A stretch of DNA of 61,233 nucleotides, from positions 1 to 61,233 of the forward strand of contig CAYJWI010000004.1 in assembly GCA_964373815.1 (NCBI GenBank), given 5' to 3'. Origin of the DNA: UBA10205 sp964373815 (GTDB lineage: Archaea; Iainarchaeota; Iainarchaeia; Iainarchaeales; Iainarchaeaceae). Each line of letters starts with the position of its first letter. Position 1 is the stretch's first letter. Shown one piece after another: positions 1 to 6,256 of the stretch. The translations under genes were made by a program, and so were the position numbers. The notes under the pieces are model-generated. The model was not told the origin of the DNA, did not search any database, and worked only from the letters and a program-made list of their open reading frames with translations.

Positions 1-2
1 AG

Positions 3-53
3 CAGATGGCAAACGATGTCGCAGGCGAGGGGAAGTGGGCTGCGAAGAAGTGA
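3..53 (+). CDS. Possible 3-prime end of an upstream gene (truncated by window edge)
   Basis: One of the three forward frames runs from the window edge to a TGA at 51-53 and ends ...GEGKWAAKK. The other two frames also remain open for a similar distance, so the choice rests only on the plausible lysine/alanine-rich tail. No function can be assigned to this fragment. Confidence 0.25.
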   Translation, partial: QMANDVAGEGKWAAKK

Positions 54-68
54 AAGGGGCTTGAAAGT

Positions 69-224
69 ATGCCATTGAAAAGAACAAAAATCAAGCCGAG
101 AACTACTGGTAAAAAGGCTGTCGAAGCCAGAGCCAGAAGAAGCGGGATAAAAATGGCCCGGCGGATTGCAGGCCCTCATGGGGATTACCCTTTAGGCGGA
201 AAGGAACCGCCTTTTTCGCATTAA
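69..224 (+). CDS. Small basic ORF, 51 aa, unknown function
   Basis: The ORF begins MPLKRTKIKPR and is very rich in lysine and arginine, which could suit a nucleic-acid-binding peptide. It lies 15 nt after the preceding stop, and no clear TATA box or strong Shine-Dalgarno is seen. Its last codons overlap a GC hairpin followed by five T residues (195-216), so the 3-prime part may instead be a transcription terminator. It resembles in style the other short proteins here that begin Met-Pro and are basic, but no homology is claimed. Existence is uncertain. Confidence 0.35.
   Translation: MPLKRTKIKPRTTGKKAVEARARRSGIKMARRIAGPHGDYPLGGKEPPFSH
195..216 (+). terminator. Hairpin plus T-run
   Basis: GGCGG at 195-199 pairs with CCGCC at 207-211 around a 7-nt loop and is followed by TTTTT (212-216). 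This is terminator-like for forward transcription entering from the left edge. It overlaps the end of the small ORF at 69-224. Confidence 0.4.
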
Positions 225-284
225 CCCCCTGAAACTGAACATTGGAAAGGCTTTCTTTCAGCAGTCTTTGGCAACCTGCAACGC

Positions 285-293
285 TTTTATACT
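285..293 (+). promoter_or_regulatory. TATA box for the 45-aa ORF
   Basis: A TTTTATACT element is centred about 28 nt upstream of the ATG at 317. That is the spacing expected for an archaeal leaderless transcript. Confidence 0.55.
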
Positions 294-316
294 ACCTAGA
301 ACATGATCCTTTTAGT

Positions 317-454
317 ATGCCAAAACCAAGAAGGCCGAACTTACATACGTCCCAATTCAGGCGATGGCCATATGCTGACTTGGGAAAAGTAGGCAGGGTT
401 GGGCCTTTGTCCCGGGCTCGTGGAAAAAAACCTGTAAGGAAAAAGGTCAGTTGA
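317..454 (+). CDS. Small basic protein, 45 aa, unknown function
   Basis: The ORF begins MPKPRRPNLHTSQF and ends RGKKPVRKKVS; nearly a third of residues are Lys or Arg. The ATG at 317 is preferred over an in-frame TTG at 242 because a TATA-like TTTTATACT sits 28 nt before it, implying a leaderless mRNA. It is convergent with pyrG, whose stop lies 18 nt beyond. No domain is recognised; a nucleic-acid-binding role would be a guess from composition. Confidence 0.5.
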   Translation: MPKPRRPNLHTSQFRRWPYADLGKVGRVGPLSRARGKKPVRKKVS

Positions 455-471
455 AAGAGTAGAGTTTGCAG

Positions 472-2181
472 CTATTTCTTCCCGCTGTTCTTGAGGCACG
501 CCTTCACAAGCCCCAAGTAAAGCGGGTTTGGCTTTAGCGGCCTCGAAGTGAACTCCGCATGGTACTGCGTCCCTATGAAGAACGGATGCGTTGGGAGCTC
601 TAGTATCTGCATTATCTTTTTCTGCGGCGCCATCCCCGAAAAAACCATTCCCTGCCTTTCAAGCGTTTCAATGAATGCCGGGTTGACGTTGAAGCGGTGC
701 CTGAACCTCTCGCGCACCTTCTCCTTCCTGCCGTAAAGCTCGTAGGCGAGGGTGCCTTTCTTCACCTTCAGGTCAAAGCCCCCGAGCCTCAAAGTCCCTC
801 CAAGCTCCTCTACCTCATCCTGCTCTGGGAGTATGCAAATAACATTGTTCTTCGGGTCCTTTTTCACTTCCTCTGTGCCCGCATCTTTTATGCCGCACAC
901 GTTCCTCGCGAATTCAATGACCGCCATCTGGAAGCCGTAGCATATGCCGAGGAACGGCACGTTGTTCTCGCGCAGGTACTTAGCACAGGCGATTTTCCCC
1001 TCGACCCCGCGCGTGCCAAAGCCGCCCGGGATTATCACGCCGTCAACGCCTTTCATTTCTTCCTCTACCTTGCCCTTGTTCTTTTCAATGTCGGTTGCCT
1101 CGATCCACTTTATTTTCACTCTGGCCTTGAGCAGCGCGGAGCAGTGCTCGAGCGCCTTCACGATGCTGATATAAGTGTCGCTCGTGCCCGTGTACTTCCC
1201 CGCAATGCCTATTGTTACCTCTTTTTCAGGCTTCACAATGTTTCCCGCTGTCCATTTCCGCAGGCTCTTGCTCCCGTTCGCCCGGAACTTCTTTTCAAGG
1301 CTAACCGCCTGCAGTATCGCTTCATCAACACCCTGCTCCCTGTAGAAGAGGGGGAGCTCGTAAATGTTTCCCACATCATAAGTGTTGAAGACCTTCTCAA
1401 TGGGCACGTTCGCGTTCATCGAGATTTTTTCCTTCACGGAAGTCGTTATCGCCCTCTCGCTCCTGCACACAATGACATCCGGCTGCAATCCGAGGCTCAT
1501 CAGGTGGCGGAGCCCGAGCTGCGCCGCCTTGCTCTTGAATTCGCCCAGATGGTTGGGCTCTAGGATGTAAGTGAGATTGACAAGGCACGTGTTCTCCGAG
1601 CCTTCCTCGTAAATAAGTTCGCGTACGCTCTCCATCGCAAAAAGGTTCTCGTAATCCCCGACTGTCCCGCCAATCTCTATCAGCACGACGTCGGCCTTTG
1701 ACTTCATTGCAAGGTTTCGAAGCACGAGCTTTGTCTCGCCAGTAACGTGCGGGATGTACTGCACGTCCCTCCCCGCGTAAAAACCCTGCCTCTCCTTTTC
1801 TATTATCTTCTTGTAGATCTGGCCGTGTGTGGTGAAATTGTCCCTGCCAAGGTCCATGTCAAGGAACCTCTCATAGCTCCCCAAATCCATGTCGGTTTCA
1901 GTGCCATCATCTAGCACGAAGACCTCGCCGTGCCTGTAAGGGCTCAAGGTGCCTGAATCGATGTTGAGGTAAGCTTCGACTTTTATGGGCGCTACATTGA
2001 GGCCGCGGTCCTTGAGGGTTTTGCCCAGTGCGGATGAGAAGATGCCTTTTCCGATGCCGCTCATGACAGAGCCGGTGATTATAACGTACTTCGTTTTGCC
2101 CTTTTCATAGCCTTGCGGGAAGGCGGAAAAATGCTCTCCGCTGGACTTATCGCTTATCTGTGCAAGGAACTTCTCGTCCAT
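472..2181 (-). CDS. pyrG: CTP synthase (glutamine hydrolysing), divergent variant
   Basis: CTP synthase makes CTP from UTP, ATP and glutamine in the cytosol. The protein is 569 aa with a synthetase domain followed by a class I glutamine amidotransferase. The P-loop region TGSVMSGIGKG lies at about residues 36-46, then HGEVFVLDDG and EIGGTVGD. The amidotransferase nucleophile is in LGICYGFQ near residue 413 and the His/Glu pair is in YHAEFTS near 541. There are unusual substitutions: the usual TGGVVSSLGKG is TGSVMSGIGKG, the KxDPYxNxD segment is KVEAYLNIDSG, and HPEF is HAEF. About 30 extra residues precede the synthetase core. I prefer ATG 2181, which has GGTGGG 4 nt upstream, over a GTG at 2193. 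A TATA box lies at 2231-2242. Confidence 0.93.
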   Translation of the reverse strand: MDEKFLAQISDKSSGEHFSAFPQGYEKGKTKYVIITGSVMSGIGKGIFSSALGKTLKDRGLNVAPIKVEAYLNIDSGTLSPYRHGEVFVLDDGTETDMDLGSYERFLDMDLGRDNFTTHGQIYKKIIEKERQGFYAGRDVQYIPHVTGETKLVLRNLAMKSKADVVLIEIGGTVGDYENLFAMESVRELIYEEGSENTCLVNLTYILEPNHLGEFKSKAAQLGLRHLMSLGLQPDVIVCRSERAITTSVKEKISMNANVPIEKVFNTYDVGNIYELPLFYREQGVDEAILQAVSLEKKFRANGSKSLRKWTAGNIVKPEKEVTIGIAGKYTGTSDTYISIVKALEHCSALLKARVKIKWIEATDIEKNKGKVEEEMKGVDGVIIPGGFGTRGVEGKIACAKYLRENNVPFLGICYGFQMAVIEFARNVCGIKDAGTEEVKKDPKNNVICILPEQDEVEELGGTLRLGGFDLKVKKGTLAYELYGRKEKVRERFRHRFNVNPAFIETLERQGMVFSGMAPQKKIMQILELPTHPFFIGTQYHAEFTSRPLKPNPLYLGLVKACLKNSGKK

Positions 2182-2230
2182 TTTACCCACCACGGGAAAA
2201 ACTAAAAAACAGACTTAATTTAGGTGCGAA

Positions 2231-2242
2231 CGGATATATAAG
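2231..2242. promoter_or_regulatory. AT-rich TATA element between pyrG and tRNA-Pro
   Basis: GATATATAAG is nearly palindromic. On the minus strand it would start pyrG transcripts about 25 nt downstream, leaving a leader of roughly 25-30 nt that contains GGTGGG. On the plus strand it would start a tRNA-Pro precursor with a short 5-prime leader. Which direction it serves, or whether it serves both, cannot be decided from sequence. Confidence 0.5.
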
Positions 2243-2288
2243 ACTTTCATGCAAAAATTGTCTAGAGCCACGGCTCGCAATTTTTTTA

Positions 2289-2539
2289 GGGGGCGTAGTC
2301 TAGCCTGGTCCAGGATTCAGCGTTCGGGCGACCTTTTTCTTTCTCTTTAGAAGGGAAAGAACCCGAGCAAAACCGTAAGGTTTTGCGGGGCCTGACAGAG
2401 CAATGCTCTGCCAGGAAACCTCGGCGAAAAAGAAAGAGAAATCTTTTGCTGGTTTCTCAAGGGCTCGCCGGCGGAAAAAGTATTTTTGCGCTTTGGTCAG
2501 AATGACGCTGCGGCGGGAGTTCAAATCTCCCCGCCCCCA
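2289..2539 (+). tRNA. tRNA-Pro (anticodon CGG) with intron
   Basis: Exon 1 is 2289-2328 and exon 2 is 2505-2539. The acceptor GGGGGCG (2289-2295) pairs with CGCCCCC (2532-2538), and the discriminator is A2539 with no encoded CCA. The D stem is GTCT/GGAT. The anticodon stem CAGCG (2318-2322) pairs with CGCTG (2506-2510). The loop after splicing is TTCGGGA, giving anticodon CGG. The T arm GGGAG-TTCAAAT-CTCCC lies at 2515-2531. All stems close and the intron sits at the canonical 37/38 position. It starts roughly 47 nt downstream of the TATA element shared with pyrG. Confidence 0.9.
2329..2504 (+). other. tRNA-Pro intron, 176 nt, with bulge-helix-bulge
   Basis: The boundaries follow from the tRNA fold. 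The splice motif is near-canonical. Exon TTC (2323-2325) pairs with GAA (2500-2502), with an adjacent G-A mismatch. The 3-nt bulges are 2327-2329 and 2503-2505, and an inner helix pairs GACC (2330-2333) with GGTC (2495-2498). Internally there is a perfect 8-bp hairpin GCAAAACC/GGTTTTGC with a GTAA loop, and a second hairpin in which CCTG plus CAGAGC pairs with GCTCTG plus CAGG. A T/C-rich 5-prime segment is partly complementary to the A/G-rich segment near 2434. It is much longer than typical archaeal tRNA introns. Confidence 0.85.
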
Positions 2540-2578
2540 CTTATTTTTTCTTTTTACACAGGCCACGGACAGGGCAAG

Positions 2579-2589
2579 GCTTTTATATT
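2579..2589 (+). promoter_or_regulatory. TATA box for the orphan gene at 2616
   Basis: CTTTTATATTT is centred about 31 nt before the ATG at 2616, suggesting leaderless or near-leaderless transcription. It lies 40 nt after the tRNA-Pro 3-prime end. Confidence 0.6.
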
Positions 2590-2615
2590 TCAGGTCACTT
2601 GTTTCTTTTGGTTTT

Positions 2616-3362
2616 ATGCCTGGGAAAGGGTTAGCTGGGAAGTCTCCACGCGCTTTGTATGCGATTTACTACCGGAGGCTGGTTCCTAACCAAAGGCTTT
2701 CGTTTGAAACATTCTCCCGAATAGTAGGGAAGCTCCGAGAGCGTAGGCACGCTTTCAATGAAATAAAAAGGGCACTCCATGTGGAAGGGAACAACGTCAA
2801 CAGGATTGCAAGGTTCCTGCGCATTGATAGTGGGAGCCCTGTTGCAAACAGGATAAGGGCCTCGCTCCACCTTGAAACAAGAATGCCGGAAGTTCAGCAG
2901 GCCTACAACGATTTCAGGGCTAAAAATAACCTGTCAATAGAGGCTGCCGCCAAAAAAGCGGGTGTTAGCCTCCAGACCGCGAGGCGTTGGGACAGGCAGC
3001 GGCTGGATGAGGCTGAGCGCAAAGAACTGCACGGAAAAGCCACTTCAAAGGCTTTGTCGCATCCAAAGCGTGAGCTTATACGCCAGATGCTTGCTTTCAA
3101 GAGTCGGGGCGGAACTTTCAGGTATTCGGCTTCTGGCATAGCGAGGGCTTTTGGCGTTGGACTCCATGTAATCAGCGCCGCCAACGAGGCGAAGCCTGCC
3201 ATAAGGGACAGTGCTTCAAGGATAGAAGTATACGAGCGGTTCAAGTCAATGACCGTTTTCGAAAGAAAGCTTTTCTCTGACGAAGCAAAGAGGGAAGCGC
3301 AAATACTTGAACAGAAAAAGGAACAAGCCTTGCAGAATAAGCAGCCTCTTAATTTTCCTTAA
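2616..3362 (+). CDS. Orphan basic protein with helix-turn-helix-like segment, 248 aa
   Basis: I do not recognise this family. The N-terminus is basic (MPGKGLAGKSPRALYAIYYRRL). A middle stretch around residues 105-130 (AAAKKAGVSLQTARRWDRQR) reads like a helix-turn-helix of the kind found in transposase or regulator DNA-binding domains. A second helical segment (SASGIARAFGVG) near 180-195 could be another. The C-terminal 30 residues are charged and probably helical. The reading frame stays open back into the tRNA intron, but ATG 2616 is chosen because of the TATA box about 30 nt upstream and because the extension would lie in RNA-coding sequence. It is convergent with the cysteine peptide gene at 3417-3509. 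A DNA-binding role is inference only. Confidence 0.7.
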   Translation: MPGKGLAGKSPRALYAIYYRRLVPNQRLSFETFSRIVGKLRERRHAFNEIKRALHVEGNNVNRIARFLRIDSGSPVANRIRASLHLETRMPEVQQAYNDFRAKNNLSIEAAAKKAGVSLQTARRWDRQRLDEAERKELHGKATSKALSHPKRELIRQMLAFKSRGGTFRYSASGIARAFGVGLHVISAANEAKPAIRDSASRIEVYERFKSMTVFERKLFSDEAKREAQILEQKKEQALQNKQPLNFP

Positions 3363-3383
3363 AAAACCAAAAATAAGTTTTTT

Positions 3384-3406
3384 CTGCCCGCTTTTTGTGC
3401 GGGCAG
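3384..3406. terminator. Perfect 8-bp hairpin between convergent genes
   Basis: CTGCCCGC (3384-3391) pairs with GCGGGCAG (3399-3406) around a T-rich 7-nt loop. It lies between the stop of the 248-aa gene and the stop of the small minus-strand gene, with a T6 run just before it on the plus strand. This fits a transcription end point, though there is no U-run directly after the stem in either direction. Confidence 0.45.
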
Positions 3407-3416
3407 GAAAGCGGCA

Positions 3417-3509
3417 TCACTTGCCGCAAGTGTGCTGCACTTTGGCGCTTTGGGCTACCGGCAGCTGGAACACCTCGTGGCATTCCTTGCAGTACTGCAA
3501 CTGTATCAT
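3417..3509 (-). CDS. 30-aa cysteine-containing peptide, putative zinc-binding
   Basis: The translated peptide begins MIQLQYCKECHEVFQL and ends HTCGK, with CxxCH near the start and another HxC near the end, like a minimal zinc knuckle. A strong Shine-Dalgarno match GAGGTG lies 6 nt upstream (3516-3521). An A/T-rich TATA-like TAAAATATAA lies at 3531-3540, about 26 nt before the ATG. The combination of promoter, ribosome site and cysteine pattern supports a genuine short gene despite its length. It is convergent with the 248-aa gene. Function is unknown; metal binding is inferred from the cysteines. Confidence 0.6.
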   Translation of the reverse strand: MIQLQYCKECHEVFQLPVAQSAKVQHTCGK

Positions 3510-3675
3510 CCTATTCACCTCTATTTTCAGTTATATTTTATTTAGAGAATCCGACTTATCCAAAAAACTGAATCATTCGTCTCTAATTGTATATATTGCT
3601 GCTGAACAGGTATAAAAACCATGCAGTTCCAGCAAAATCGGTAGCATTTACAGCCCCAGTGAAACGCCCCTATTT

Positions 3676-4149
3676 TCAGCGTGGCCTGAAGAACTTCCAC
3701 CAAGGTCTTGCGGGCTTTGCCGCCATTTGCGGCCCTGCATGTTTTTGCTGGGGCGGCCTAGCATGGGCATGGGTAGTCCATCCATGGTCGGCTCTTCGCT
3801 CTAAGGCAACCTCTTGCTGCAGCTTTCCATGGGCTTCTAAAGTGAACCCAAGCCCTTTCTCCCCAAGCTTCTGTATTCTAATGTTCGGATGGCTTCGCAC
3901 TACTTTTCCCGGGAGCCTTTTTGCAAAATCGACTGCTAGCCTCAGGCCCTTTTCGTCAAGCTGTGCGGCCTTGTTTCGGGTCAGCAAATCGACAAAAGCC
4001 TCAAGGGCCGCCAAGCTTTTTTCTTCCTGTTCATTGGGAGGGGCCGAGAATGCTTGGGCAATAAAGCCCCTTATTCCGTCATATTCCCTGCCCATGGTGT
4101 TTTCAGCGGCAAACAAACTGTTCACAAAATCCAAATCGTGCCCCGGCAT
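3676..4149 (-). CDS. Hypothetical protein, 157 aa
   Basis: No family is recognised. The first 90 residues are probably helical (ALEAFVDLLTRNKAAQLDEKG) followed by a short beta-like part (RSHPNIRIQKLGEKGLGFTLEAH). The tail is rich in Pro, Lys, Arg and aromatics and ends WWKFFRPR, which might touch a membrane surface or RNA. The ATG at 4149 is favoured because TTATAAAAT (4172-4180) is centred 27 nt upstream, so the mRNA is probably leaderless. It is monocistronic. A 155-nt gap containing a small cysteine-peptide gene's promoter separates it from that gene downstream. Confidence 0.65.
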   Translation of the reverse strand: MPGHDLDFVNSLFAAENTMGREYDGIRGFIAQAFSAPPNEQEEKSLAALEAFVDLLTRNKAAQLDEKGLRLAVDFAKRLPGKVVRSHPNIRIQKLGEKGLGFTLEAHGKLQQEVALERRADHGWTTHAHARPPQQKHAGPQMAAKPARPWWKFFRPR

Positions 4150-4171
4150 GCAAAATACGATGTTTGCCGGA

Positions 4172-4180
4172 TTTTATAAG
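4172..4180 (-). promoter_or_regulatory. TATA box for the 157-aa gene
   Basis: On the minus strand, CTTATAAAAT is centred about 27 nt upstream of the ATG at 4149. This is the leaderless spacing seen throughout the window. Confidence 0.6.
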
Positions 4181-4253
4181 CCTTTACAATTTGCAAAAAG
4201 CGTTTACCCTCCGCAAAAAACAGTTTCAAAAAGGGCTGCACAAGAACCAGTGG

Positions 4254-4386
4254 AAAAAAGCGTTCAAAGAAACGAGGTTGTCCGGGATCACATAAACCTC
4301 TTAGCAAGTTCTCATACGCCGAGTGAGCCTGACCCCGGAACAACGATGAAGTCTTTATTGAGTTTTCTTCATCATCACCTCAAAGC
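4254..4386 (-). ncRNA. Candidate structured non-coding RNA, about 130 nt
   Basis: The 364-nt gap 4150-4513 holds no convincing gene but has RNA-like organisation on the minus strand. A TATA box (4402-4411) is followed by GAGG (4381-4378), a hairpin GATGAAG/CTTCATC (4373-4367 with 4351-4345), and a 9-bp helix with one bulged U (4343-4334 with 4286-4278). The outer strand closes as CCTC (4277-4274), and a U6 run follows at 4259-4254. This reads as a three-way junction with its own promoter and terminator. It is not a tRNA, 5S, SRP or RNase P RNA by the motifs I know. A box-C-like GTGATGA is present but no matching box D. Function unknown. Confidence 0.5.
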
Positions 4387-4401
4387 CTATTAGGTGCTCT
4401 T

Positions 4402-4411
4402 CTTATATAAA
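4402..4411 (-). promoter_or_regulatory. TATA box for the candidate ncRNA
   Basis: On the minus strand, TTTATATAAG is preceded by a purine-rich stretch resembling a BRE. It is located 25 nt upstream of the predicted RNA start near 4386. Confidence 0.5.
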
Positions 4412-4463
4412 TTATTTTCTGAAACTTTGCAGAGTGTAAAAGTTATTTGCGCGAAATAATTGG

Positions 4464-4486
4464 AAAAAAGATTTTTTGCCAAAAAA
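4464..4486 (-). terminator. Tandem U6 terminator after prs
   Basis: On the minus strand two TTTTTT runs (4486-4481 and 4469-4464) follow the prs stop by about 30-50 nt. This is the oligo-U type of terminator usual in archaea. Confidence 0.5.
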
Positions 4487-4513
4487 GATTGACAATCAAC
4501 GGAATGCATTGCG

Positions 4514-5455
4514 TTACTTGGCGGGGTTGAGGAGCTTTGAGATAGATTTATTGTTGTGCAGGCACCTTATGGCTTCGCCGAGCAGGGGGGCAATCGAGAC
4601 TACAGTGACCTTGCCGGTCTTTTTCTTCAATGGTATGCTGTTTGTGACTATGATTTCCTTGAATGGGCTTGCCTGCAGCTTTTGCAGCGCGTCGCCCGCG
4701 AAAACCGCATGCGATGCCATGGCATACACTTCCCGCGCGCCGTGCTTTACCACTGCCTCTGCGGCATTCACTATGGTGCCGCCGGTGTTTATCTCGTCAT
4801 CAACCACTAGGCAGGTTTTTCCGCGCACATCCCCTATGAGATGGACGACTTCGCTAAGGTTTGGCTTTGGGCGCCTCTTGTCTATGATTGCAAGCTCCGC
4901 GCCGAGCCTTTTTGCGTAAGCGCGCGCCCTCCTGCTGCTCCCGATATCCGGGGAGACCACCACGAGGTTTTCGATTTTTTTCTTCTGGAAGTATTTTACA
5001 AGCGGGCCTGAGGCGTAGAGGAAATCCGCGTGGATGTCGAAAAAGCCCTGTATCTGGTCCGCGTGCAAATCCATTGTGAGCACCGCGTCAGCGCCTGCGG
5101 TTTCAAGCAGCTCTGCAACAAGCTTTGCAGTTATTGGTTCGCGGTCGTTTGCCTTGCGGTCCTGCTTCGCGTAGCCGTAGAAGGGGATTACGCAGGTTAT
5201 TTTTTCCGCGGCCGCCCTCTTTGCGGCATCGACCATTATGAGGAGTTCCATGAGGTTGTCGTTTGCGGGGCTGCACGTGCTCTGGAGTATGAAAACATCC
5301 TTCCCCCTTATGACTTCGAGGAAATTGGCGTAAGTCTCGCCGTCAGCGAACTTGCGCAAATCGACTTTCCCTATTGGGGCATGGAGGTATGAGGAGATTT
5401 CCTTCGCAAGGGACGGGTTGCTGCTGCCTGCAAAAAAAGCTATGTTTCCCGGCAT
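4514..5455 (-). CDS. prs: Ribose-phosphate pyrophosphokinase (PRPP synthetase)
   Basis: Forms PRPP from ribose 5-phosphate and ATP, the precursor for PurF, NadC and pyrimidine synthesis. The 313-aa protein starts MPGNIAFFAGSSNPSLAKEIS and contains FADGET, CSPANDNLMELLIM, FYGYAKQDRK, the metal-site DLHADQIQGFF and the PRPP loop VVDDEINTGGTI. It is close to the usual length. The frame is open far upstream, but ATG 5455 matches the family N-terminus and sits 30-40 nt from the AT-rich element 5484-5494. It is divergent from a degenerate HAD gene and followed by oligo-U terminators. Confidence 0.95.
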   Translation of the reverse strand: MPGNIAFFAGSSNPSLAKEISSYLHAPIGKVDLRKFADGETYANFLEVIRGKDVFILQSTCSPANDNLMELLIMVDAAKRAAAEKITCVIPFYGYAKQDRKANDREPITAKLVAELLETAGADAVLTMDLHADQIQGFFDIHADFLYASGPLVKYFQKKKIENLVVVSPDIGSSRRARAYAKRLGAELAIIDKRRPKPNLSEVVHLIGDVRGKTCLVVDDEINTGGTIVNAAEAVVKHGAREVYAMASHAVFAGDALQKLQASPFKEIIVTNSIPLKKKTGKVTVVSIAPLLGEAIRCLHNNKSISKLLNPAK

Positions 5456-5483
5456 CCAATCCCGAAGGATTATAGGGTGGTGA

Positions 5484-5494
5484 CTTAATTTAAG
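5484..5494. promoter_or_regulatory. Quasi-palindromic TATA element shared by prs and the HAD gene
   Basis: CTTAATTTAAG lies between the divergent starts at 5455 (minus) and 5517 (plus), about 34 and 28 nt from them. It reads as a TATA box in both directions, so one TBP site could serve both genes. Confidence 0.5.
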
Positions 5495-5516
5495 CCTTTT
5501 GCAGCAGATGAATTTA

Positions 5517-6236
5517 ATGAAAATTTCAGCAAAGGGCGCAAAAATACGGCGGATTTTTTTCATACTAGACGACGTGCTTGTCCCAGGGCCAGTGAACCCC
5601 TCCCTTTCGGGGGAAAAAGTCAATGCGTTGCTTGCATTTCTATTTGGCCTGCAGGAGCGGGGCATAGTGCAATTGTACATCCTTGCGGGCAACACCCGCG
5701 AGAAGGCGGAGGAGAAGATTTCCAAGGCCGGCCTTGGAAAATTTTTCAGGCCGGAGAACATTTTCTTCGTAACGCTCGATTACATAAATTCAAAGGAGGA
5801 ATTCGACAGGGCAAGGCACCTAGCAAGCCTCGAGAAGGACCCGGACTTTGTCGATGAGTTCTTCAAGCAGAAAATCCTAACAGACCTTGTGACTTCTGGG
5901 CAAATAATGAGGGAGGAATCGGTGCTTGTGGGCCACGACCTCTGGCTCGACGCGTTCTACACTTCCCGTTTTTCCGGGCTGAATTTTGTCCTCGTGCAGG
6001 AGAGCCTTAGCGAGAGGCATGTTCCCATCAAGGAAAAAATCAGGTGGCTAAACACAATCGAGCTCTCGGAGCCCGACTTCAGGAAGATAATCCTCGGCAA
6101 AATGCCGCAGCAGGGCCTAAAGCTCCTTGAAAGCAGGATTTTCAACAGGATGAAGAAAGAGCTTTTCAGCCAGACGGATTTTTCAGGCCTTGCCGGCAAA
6201 ATAATCGAGCGCCGGAAAAGTGAAACGAATAAATAA
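5517..6236 (+). CDS. HAD-superfamily-like protein with degenerate active site, 239 aa
   Basis: The N-terminus RRIFFILDDVLVPG aligns with HAD motif I (FFDLDDTLV), but the nucleophilic Asp is Ile. Motif II reads YILAGNT, and motif IV reads VLVGHDLWLDAF where the first acidic residue of the usual VGD is His. A cap-like helical region lies between. The fold therefore looks like a haloacid-dehalogenase phosphatase but the catalytic Asp appears lost, so a binding or regulatory role is more likely than hydrolysis; this is inference. ATG 5517 is taken as start because of the shared TATA element 28 nt upstream; ATG 5508 is possible. It is divergent from prs, and enolase follows 20 nt downstream. Confidence 0.7.
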   Translation: MKISAKGAKIRRIFFILDDVLVPGPVNPSLSGEKVNALLAFLFGLQERGIVQLYILAGNTREKAEEKISKAGLGKFFRPENIFFVTLDYINSKEEFDRARHLASLEKDPDFVDEFFKQKILTDLVTSGQIMREESVLVGHDLWLDAFYTSRFSGLNFVLVQESLSERHVPIKEKIRWLNTIELSEPDFRKIILGKMPQQGLKLLESRIFNRMKKELFSQTDFSGLAGKIIERRKSETNK

Positions 6237-6256
6237 GAGATTGCCATACTTTCTTC

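Noticed and set aside
697..1563. Long open frame opposite pyrG
   Set aside because: It is the complement of pyrG codons, with no start signals and atypical composition. The pyrG frame holds all conserved motifs.
2403..2615. Upstream extension of the 248-aa orphan into the tRNA-Pro intron
   Set aside because: It runs through RNA-coding sequence and has no promoter before it, whereas ATG 2616 has a TATA box about 30 nt upstream.
4122..4343. Minus-strand 73-aa ORF across the candidate ncRNA
   Set aside because: No ribosome site and odd composition; the helices and U-run fit an RNA better.
4359..4379. Six-codon ORF MMKKTQ after a GAGGTG
   Set aside because: The GAGGTG abuts the ATG, so the spacing is wrong, and the same bases pair in the RNA fold.
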